From: Verrucomicrobia bacterium SCGC AAA164-E04
GTDB taxonomy: Bacteria > Verrucomicrobiota > Verrucomicrobiia > Limisphaerales > AAA164-E04
Length of the DNA: 36,908 bases
Reading direction: 5' to 3'
Assembly (NCBI GenBank): GCA_000383715.1
Contig: KB911976.1
Span: 1 to 36,908 of the forward strand
In this document: positions 31,983 to 36,908 of the stretch, piece by piece
Position numbering within the stretch: position 1 is the stretch's first letter
Layout of the letters: every line of letters begins with the position of its first letter
Program-made: the position numbers and the translations under genes
The notes under the pieces: generated by a model
The model's database searches: none
What the model was told of the DNA's origin: nothing
The model's input: only the letters and a program-made list of their open reading frames with translations

Positions 31983-33422
31983 TCACTCTGAGGGTGGTAT
32001 GTAACGGTGCTCCCCTCGCCGGGAAGCATTCAATGCTTCCCGGCTATCCTGAGCTGAACCTGGATCACCCTGAGTTTTCATCCACGCATCCAGTTCGTTG
32101 GCCAGTCTTCCCTGAATGTCAGACAAATTTCCCTGATTGATTAAATTCTTCATTTCAAAGGGATCCTCAGCCGTGTGATAAAGAGTTTCGGCTGGGCGTC
32201 GAGTGTAGCGTTTGACCAGCTCATAAGTCGCTTCGTCGTCTGAGGAAGCGAAAACCCAGGTTGCCCAATATGGGTTATTGAGTTTTCCATCTCCATTCGA
32301 TCCCATCAGATGCTTTTCAATATAGATCTCATTGGGCTCAAGATTCCTGATATAATGATATTCCCCATCGGAAACGCTTCGTATCGGATAGGGAGGACCT
32401 TCGGGCACGTTGTTGTGCATACCGAAAACAAAAGATCGATGACTTTTTGCCAGCCCTGACAAGACCTTGTGAAAACTGGTTCCATCAAATCCTTTTTCTT
32501 CGGATACGCCTCCAGCGAGTTCCATGATAGTTGGTAGTATATCGGCATACTGAACCATCGCGAGCGTTCGTTGCCCTGCTGTGATCTTTCCCGGCCAACG
32601 CGCAATCAGGGCAGTGTGAAGTCCAGTGTCCCAATTCGTCCATTTGCAACCCGGGAATTGAGAGCCTTGTTCCGAGGTAAAAAAGACGATGGTATCCTTG
32701 GCTTTTCCTGAGAGCTCCAAGGATCGAAGAATTTCTCCAACCTGTCCATCCATATAGGTTATTTCTGCGAGATAGCGACCAAAGTCTGAGCGGGTCCGCT
32801 GTGTGTCGGCAATGTTGGCAGGCAACTGGATTTTTTCAGGCGGGTAAATTGAAGCGTCCCCCATGACCCAAGGTACATGCGGTTCGACAAGGGCCACCAC
32901 CAGACAAAAAGGTTGTTTGCTATCTTGATTAATAAAAGCCTCCAGTCCGTTGAGATCGTGATCACGAGTTGGATTACGAACGCAATTCGGATCAAATCCA
33001 GCCACTGTCTCAAAAGTAAAAGAAGCCTTGGGTTTAACGTGTACCTTGCCGGCAAGCCCGACCCGATAGCCCTGACTGGACAAATGATGCGGCATACTCG
33101 TTGTCTCGGGGCGACTGGCAGAATGATTCCAGGCGCATCCATTTCTCATGGGAAATTGCCCTGTATATAATTCGGCTCGACATGGCTGACACATCGCGGA
33201 AGTCAGGTAGGCCCTGTCAAAAACCAAGCCTTGTGATGCCAATCGGTCAATATTAGGAGTGAGGGCGTTTTTCCCTCCATAAATGGGTAGATCGTTGTAG
33301 GTGCAATCATCGGCCATGATGATCAGAAAGTTCGGGCGCTGTTCTGCTACCAATTCTGTTCTGAAAATCAGAGAAAACACGAATACCAACAATGCGATAG
33401 CATGACGGAAATAATGTGACAT
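31983..33422 (-). CDS. Secreted S1 family sulfatase with CQPCR signature
   Basis: The 479-residue enzyme has a signal peptide (about 1-26). The core shows NFLIIMADDCTYNDLPIYGG with the metal aspartates Asp38 and Asp39. The modification site is Cys78-Gln-Pro-Cys81-Arg82 followed by AELYTGQFPMRNG, where Cys78 would become formylglycine. Then come LAGKVHVKP and FFTSEQGSQFPGCKWTNWDTGLHTALIARWPG. The usual signature is C-x-P-S-R; a Cys at the fourth position is uncommon. It would remove sulfate esters in the periplasm or outside. It is divergent from the glycosidase-sulfatase-isomerase run. A 27-bp palindrome lies inside the last codons. No sulfatase-maturating enzyme is encoded in the window. Confidence 0.93.
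   Translation of the reverse strand: MSHYFRHAIALLVFVFSLIFRTELVAEQRPNFLIIMADDCTYNDLPIYGGKNALTPNIDRLASQGLVFDRAYLTSAMCQPCRAELYTGQFPMRNGCAWNHSASRPETTSMPHHLSSQGYRVGLAGKVHVKPKASFTFETVAGFDPNCVRNPTRDHDLNGLEAFINQDSKQPFCLVVALVEPHVPWVMGDASIYPPEKIQLPANIADTQRTRSDFGRYLAEITYMDGQVGEILRSLELSGKAKDTIVFFTSEQGSQFPGCKWTNWDTGLHTALIARWPGKITAGQRTLAMVQYADILPTIMELAGGVSEEKGFDGTSFHKVLSGLAKSHRSFVFGMHNNVPEGPPYPIRSVSDGEYHYIRNLEPNEIYIEKHLMGSNGDGKLNNPYWATWVFASSDDEATYELVKRYTRRPAETLYHTAEDPFEMKNLINQGNLSDIQGRLANELDAWMKTQGDPGSAQDSREALNASRRGEHRYIPPSE
32018..32044. repeat. Perfect 13-bp inverted repeat inside the sulfatase 3' end
   Basis: gccgggaagcatt and aatgcttcccggc flank one central base. The element lies within the coding region, 35 bases before the stop of the sulfatase gene, and encodes the SREALNASR portion. 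It would form a very stable hairpin in mRNA, but no T-tract follows on either strand. Confidence 0.85.
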
Positions 33423-33659
33423 GGGGATATAGTGAAAACTGAAAAAAAAAGGTCAATCTGTTTATCATTGAACGGTATTCCCCAAGCATTCCCAACGAGG
33501 ATGCCTATTCACATATGTGTTGATAGACCAAAGGCGATCCCGAGGTATTCCTCTCGCAAACTTGGCCTCTTCACTATTTTGTTGCTAGCTTTTGTGAAAT
33601 TTGAGGGATGATTTTTAAATTGGATTTACAGTCTATCGAGCCTAACAATATTAACCATT
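33423..33659. promoter_or_regulatory. Divergent promoter region, secreted sulfatase / glycosidase operon
   Basis: These 237 bases separate two divergent transcription units of the putative sulfated-sugar locus. A 10-bp palindrome, cacatatgtg (33510-33519), sits near the middle and could be an operator, though such short AT-rich palindromes occur by chance. No confident -35/-10 boxes were assigned. Confidence 0.3.
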
Positions 33660-34640
33660 ATGAGTTCTGAATCATTAAATCGCTGGAATGCCTTGAAACC
33701 ATTCGATCCCGAACAGGGTAAGGTCGTCGTGAAACCTCTAGGTGACGGCGAAGGCTACTGGGTTGGAGCCTGTAGTATAGTCTTTGATCCATCAGATGAG
33801 ACCTACTATCTCTACTATAGAGCCCGCGAACCCCGCCCCGTTCGGGGTGGAAAATGTTTTGTTGCTCAAAGCAAAGATGGCATTCATTTCGACACTATCT
33901 GGAAAACGACGAAGGAGGAACTGGAGACAGATTCCATCGAGAAGGGAAGTTTGATAAAAACCAAGAACGGGCGCTGGAGACTCTACCTCAGTTATGTTGC
34001 CCCCGCGGACCAGCGTTGGTTTGTGGTTATGCTCGAGGCCGATCATCCTTCGAATTTCGATATCAGCAAACAAATTCCCATCCTCAATGCAGAGCAAACG
34101 CAATGTGAAGGTGTGAAGGATCCGTTTGTGATGGAAGTTGATGGTAAATTTTACATGTTCCTGAGTTACGCGCCGGGTAATTCCAATGTCACGGAAGAAG
34201 AAAAACAACAAATGCATGCCACCTCTGACATCTACAATACTGGACTCTCCAAATCTTCAACTGCCCTGGCAGTCAGTGACGATGGTATCCATTTTGAATG
34301 GATTGGAGATATTTTCCCTCCAAGTAAGTCTGGCTGGGACTGTCACGCGGCCAGGATCGGATCAGTTCAGGTTATACCTCCTTTTTATCTTGGCTTTTAT
34401 GATGGTGGGCCAAGCCACACGGAAAATTATGAAGAAAAAACCGGTTTGGCTGTCAGTCTAGATCTCAAGAAGTGGCATCGCATTACACCTGACACCCCTT
34501 ACCTGACCTCACCACATGGTAGCGGTTCTCTCAGATATTTGCATCCAGTGGAGCTTGAAGATGAACTCCGCTATTATTACGAGTATGCTAGGCCGGACGG
34601 GGCCCATGAGATTCGTATGATCCAAATGCCCAAAAGCTGA
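33660..34640 (+). CDS. Glycosidase-like five-bladed propeller protein (GH43/GH32/GH130-like)
   Basis: The 326-residue protein has repeated blade motifs of the five-bladed beta-propeller glycosidase superfamily: SIVFDPSDETYYLYYRAREP, VAQSKDGIHFD, GSLIKTKNGRWRLYLSYV, GVKDPFVMEVDGKFYMFLSY, LAVSDDGIHFEWIGD and LAVSLDLKKWHRIT. The conserved acids in the first and third blades (the CSIVFDP and KDPFV aspartates) fit catalytic positions of this fold. No signal peptide is present, so it should act in the cytoplasm on an imported oligosaccharide or glycoside. The family could not be narrowed; phosphorylases (GH130) and hydrolases both remain possible. It is followed only 10 bases later by a cytoplasmic sulfatase, indicating one operon. 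Confidence 0.78.
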   Translation: MSSESLNRWNALKPFDPEQGKVVVKPLGDGEGYWVGACSIVFDPSDETYYLYYRAREPRPVRGGKCFVAQSKDGIHFDTIWKTTKEELETDSIEKGSLIKTKNGRWRLYLSYVAPADQRWFVVMLEADHPSNFDISKQIPILNAEQTQCEGVKDPFVMEVDGKFYMFLSYAPGNSNVTEEEKQQMHATSDIYNTGLSKSSTALAVSDDGIHFEWIGDIFPPSKSGWDCHAARIGSVQVIPPFYLGFYDGGPSHTENYEEKTGLAVSLDLKKWHRITPDTPYLTSPHGSGSLRYLHPVELEDELRYYYEYARPDGAHEIRMIQMPKS

Positions 34641-34650
34641 TACGTTTGAC

Positions 34651-36069
34651 ATGTCTCAACGTCCTAATATCCTGTGGATCTGTACGGATCAACAGCGTTA
34701 TGATACCATTCATGCGCTAGGCAACCACAGAATCAAAACCCCGCATACGGATCGGCTCATCCGTGATGGGGTGGCCTTTACCCGAGCCTACTGCCAGAGC
34801 CCTGTCTGCACTCCAAGCAGGGCTTCTTTCCTGACTGGCCGATACGCAAGGACCACTCGTTGCCGACAAAACGGGCAGCAAATCCCCAAAGAGGAGAAAC
34901 TTCTCAGCCGCATATTTGCTGATCATGATTATACATGCGGACTCGCAGGGAAGCTACACCTCTCAAGTTGTGCCAAGGGGCGTGTGGAAAGTCGAATTGA
35001 CGATGGTTACAAGGTATTCGACTGGTCGCATCACCCGCAGCCGGATTGGCCTGAAAATGCGTATTCACAGTGGCTCGGATCGAAGGGACAATCCTGGGAC
35101 AAACTCTATCAAGGCGCCTCCACTTCTTATATCAAGGAAGGAGTCCCATCAGAATATCACCAGACTACATGGTGTGCAGAAAAAACGATTGAATTCATTC
35201 AGAGCCACAGCGAAGAGCCATGGTTTTTCAGTTTCAACTGCTTTGATCCGCATCATCCATTTGATCCTCCTCCTGAATACATGAGGTTGTATGATCCAGA
35301 TCAGATGGAATTACCCAAGTTCAAACATGAAGAGTGGAATCAGAAATCAAGCTACCAAAAACTGGATCATCGATGGGCTCACAACGAGCCGGGCTACTTT
35401 GATTTACAATCCATGACCGATGACGACAGACGTCAGATCACTGCAGCATATTATGCCATGGTTACCCTTATTGATGACCAATTGGGGCGTATCATTGCCG
35501 CCCTCGAACAATCGGGACAACTTGAAAAGACTCTGCTTGTGTTCATGTCTGACCATGGCGAAATGCTCGGCGACCATGGCCTGTATCTGAAAGGCCCTCA
35601 TTTTTACGAAGAAGCACTGCGCGTTCCATTGGTATTGCACTGGCCTGAAGGGTTTGAATCAGGCATTCAATGTGACGGTCTGGTGGAGCTAATTGATCTG
35701 GCCCCCACCTTTTGCGAAGCTGCAAGTATTCCAGTCTATGAAGGATTTCAGGGAAAGAGCCTGACGAATATTTGCCGAGGTGAAAGCTCACCTGATCAGC
35801 ATCGTGATTTTGTCTTCAGTGAATATTACAATGCATGGACACACCGCCACTCCTATGGGACCATGTTACGCTCCAAGACTGAAAAGATCGTTGCCTATCA
35901 CGGCACAGACGATGGGGAAATATACGACCTGGAAAAAGATCCCAACGAGTTTGAAAACCTTTGGAATCGCCCCGGGGAACAGGACCGCAAAATGCGATTA
36001 TTGAAATGGTGCTTCGACACAAGTGTCTTCACCATGGATCCAATGCCTCCCCGTCTTGGCCCCTTTTAA
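34651..36069 (+). CDS. Cytoplasmic S1 family sulfatase
   Basis: This is a 472-residue sulfatase starting directly with MSQRPNILWICTDQQRYDTI and no signal peptide. The formylglycine site is Cys53-Thr-Pro-Ser-Arg57 in SPVCTPSRASFLTGRYAR. Asp13 and the downstream LVFMSDHGEMLGDHGLYLKG complete the calcium site, and LAGKLHLSS supplies the lysine and histidine that hold the sulfate. The absence of an export signal next to an unexported glycosidase and an isomerase suggests desulfation of an imported sulfated sugar. Activity requires a cytosolic formylglycine-generating enzyme or anaerobic maturase, neither encoded here. Phosphonate monoester hydrolase-like members share this fold and are an alternative. 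It is spaced 10 bases from the gene before and 39 from the one after. Confidence 0.93.
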   Translation: MSQRPNILWICTDQQRYDTIHALGNHRIKTPHTDRLIRDGVAFTRAYCQSPVCTPSRASFLTGRYARTTRCRQNGQQIPKEEKLLSRIFADHDYTCGLAGKLHLSSCAKGRVESRIDDGYKVFDWSHHPQPDWPENAYSQWLGSKGQSWDKLYQGASTSYIKEGVPSEYHQTTWCAEKTIEFIQSHSEEPWFFSFNCFDPHHPFDPPPEYMRLYDPDQMELPKFKHEEWNQKSSYQKLDHRWAHNEPGYFDLQSMTDDDRRQITAAYYAMVTLIDDQLGRIIAALEQSGQLEKTLLVFMSDHGEMLGDHGLYLKGPHFYEEALRVPLVLHWPEGFESGIQCDGLVELIDLAPTFCEAASIPVYEGFQGKSLTNICRGESSPDQHRDFVFSEYYNAWTHRHSYGTMLRSKTEKIVAYHGTDDGEIYDLEKDPNEFENLWNRPGEQDRKMRLLKWCFDTSVFTMDPMPPRLGPF

Positions 36070-36108
36070 TCAAAATATCCCAAACACTCATTATCCATAT
36101 TCTTTGAA

Positions 36109-36908
36109 ATGAATCCAAAACTCTGCCTCAATACCAGCACAATCAAGCCTCAACCATTAATGGAAAAAATCCGTCTGGCTGGAGAAGTTGGCTACGATGG
36201 AATCGAATTGTGGATAAATGATCTCTACGAACACATCGGTCAAGGGGGTGAAATTTCCGATGTTGAAAAAGCCCTTGATGATCACGGGCTCATCGTCCCT
36301 TGCTGCATCGCCATCAGGCAGTGGGGAGACATGCACGGTTGGGAGTATAAACTCGTAATGGACGAAGCCAAAAGACGGTTCGACCTCGGCGCGCGCATCG
36401 GAGCCCCTTACATCGTAGCAACCCCTCCCATCGAAGCATGCGACATTTCCACCCTTCCTGAAAGATATGCAGACCTCCTGCAGATCGGCAGAGAAACCGG
36501 AATTAAACCTACTTTTGAATACATCAGTTTTTTTAAATCCATCCATCAGTTATCACAGGCCTGGGATGTCGTCCAGCAATCAGGGGACTCTGATGCCACA
36601 CTGATTCTGGATGCTTTTCATAATTGGAACAGTGGCTCTACATTGAACGATCTGGAACAAATCCCGGTGGACAGGATCAGTCATTACCACATCGACGATG
36701 CGCATCCAGATAAACCCGCCCAAACACAAACGGACCCCGATCGAGTCATGATTGGTGACGGTGTCATTGACCTGAAGTCAGAAATATCCATTCTGCGCAA
36801 TAAAGGATACAAAGGGGCCATGAGTCTCGAGCTATTTAATGCAGACCTGTGGGCAAAGGATCCTAAGGACGTTCTCAAAACTGGTCTGCAGAGAATGAGG
36901 GAATTGAT
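36109..36908 (+). CDS. Sugar phosphate isomerase/epimerase (TIM barrel), 3' end outside window
   Basis: The frame is open from the ATG at 36109 to the last base (266 codons) with no stop. It is an AP-endonuclease-2 type TIM barrel (xylose-isomerase-like family): LCLNTSTIKPQPLMEKIRLA, GYDGIELWIND, then the four metal ligands Glu137 (PTFEYIS), Asp168 (LILDAFHNW), His194 (HYHIDDAH) and Glu241 (SLELFN). Arg212 lies in the DRVMIGDG loop. Such enzymes isomerise or epimerise keto-sugars or inositols. The inverted copy at 24944 supplies the natural end, three residues on (Ile-Glu-Leu-stop), for a total of 269. It follows the cytoplasmic sulfatase by 39 bases and probably finishes sugar processing in this operon. 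Confidence 0.9.
   Translation, partial: MNPKLCLNTSTIKPQPLMEKIRLAGEVGYDGIELWINDLYEHIGQGGEISDVEKALDDHGLIVPCCIAIRQWGDMHGWEYKLVMDEAKRRFDLGARIGAPYIVATPPIEACDISTLPERYADLLQIGRETGIKPTFEYISFFKSIHQLSQAWDVVQQSGDSDATLILDAFHNWNSGSTLNDLEQIPVDRISHYHIDDAHPDKPAQTQTDPDRVMIGDGVIDLKSEISILRNKGYKGAMSLELFNADLWAKDPKDVLKTGLQRMREL
36486..36908 (+). repeat. Inverted repeat, right copy (423 bp, reaching the window end)
   Basis: Mirror image of 24954-25377 with one base fewer (four G's against five C's). It lies wholly inside the isomerase gene, starting at the third base of codon 126. The match continues to the final base, so the repeat may extend further than can be seen. Confidence 0.95.

Overview
The window looks like a piece of a Verrucomicrobiota genome, or less likely another PVC-group bacterium. 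The supporting signs are a type IV-pilin-like H-X9-DG protein, a DUF1552 protein, two DUF1080 (3-keto-disaccharide hydrolase) proteins, two S1 sulfatases, a giant lamin-tail/CotH protein, an FG-GAP/UnbV lipoprotein, an EF-hand secreted protein and near-absence of Shine-Dalgarno motifs. No rRNA, tRNA, CRISPR array, transposase or phage gene was seen. Genus and species cannot be named.

Layout. 1-777 is the 3' end of a DUF1552 gene. 1114-4884 holds an Rrf2 regulator divergent from a cytoplasmic parvulin, then a pseudopilin-like protein, a small membrane-anchored protein and MsrB. 5067-7619 pairs a penicillin-binding protein with a fructosamine-kinase family protein. 10662-7632 (minus) is a three-gene molybdate-type ABC transporter whose binding protein carries two fused ModA-like domains. 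10926-12950 is acetyl-CoA synthetase. 14338-13037 is an SGNH-DUF1080 fusion. 22377-15120 (minus) runs DUF1737, DUF1080, DUF3311-like, SSS symporter and CotH/lamin-tail protein, tightly packed and probably a sugar-release and uptake operon. 22609-24930 is a seven-repeat FG-GAP/UnbV lipoprotein.

From about 24.9 kb the structure is odd. The last 423 bases of the window (36486-36908, inside a sugar isomerase/epimerase gene) recur in inverted orientation at 24954-25377, identical except for one extra base. This inverted copy is fused directly to the middle of proB, which loses about 55 codons. The copy at 24954 runs on into the true stop codon of the isomerase, convergent with the UnbV gene. The simplest reading is that the isomerase gene really lies beside the UnbV gene and that the junction at 25377/25378 is a chimera (template switch or mis-assembly); a real inverted duplication is the alternative.

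Right of the junction are proB-mazG-glyoxalase with a strong terminator, an EF-hand protein divergent from an AAA-FHA fusion, an alkaline phosphatase, a secreted sulfatase, and a plus-strand run of glycosidase-like propeller, cytoplasmic sulfatase and isomerase. The last four look like a small sulfated-carbohydrate degradation locus. I did not find a clear defence or otherwise unknown multi-gene system. The best candidates for novelty are the tandem ModA transporter, the AAA-FHA fusion and the sulfatase locus.
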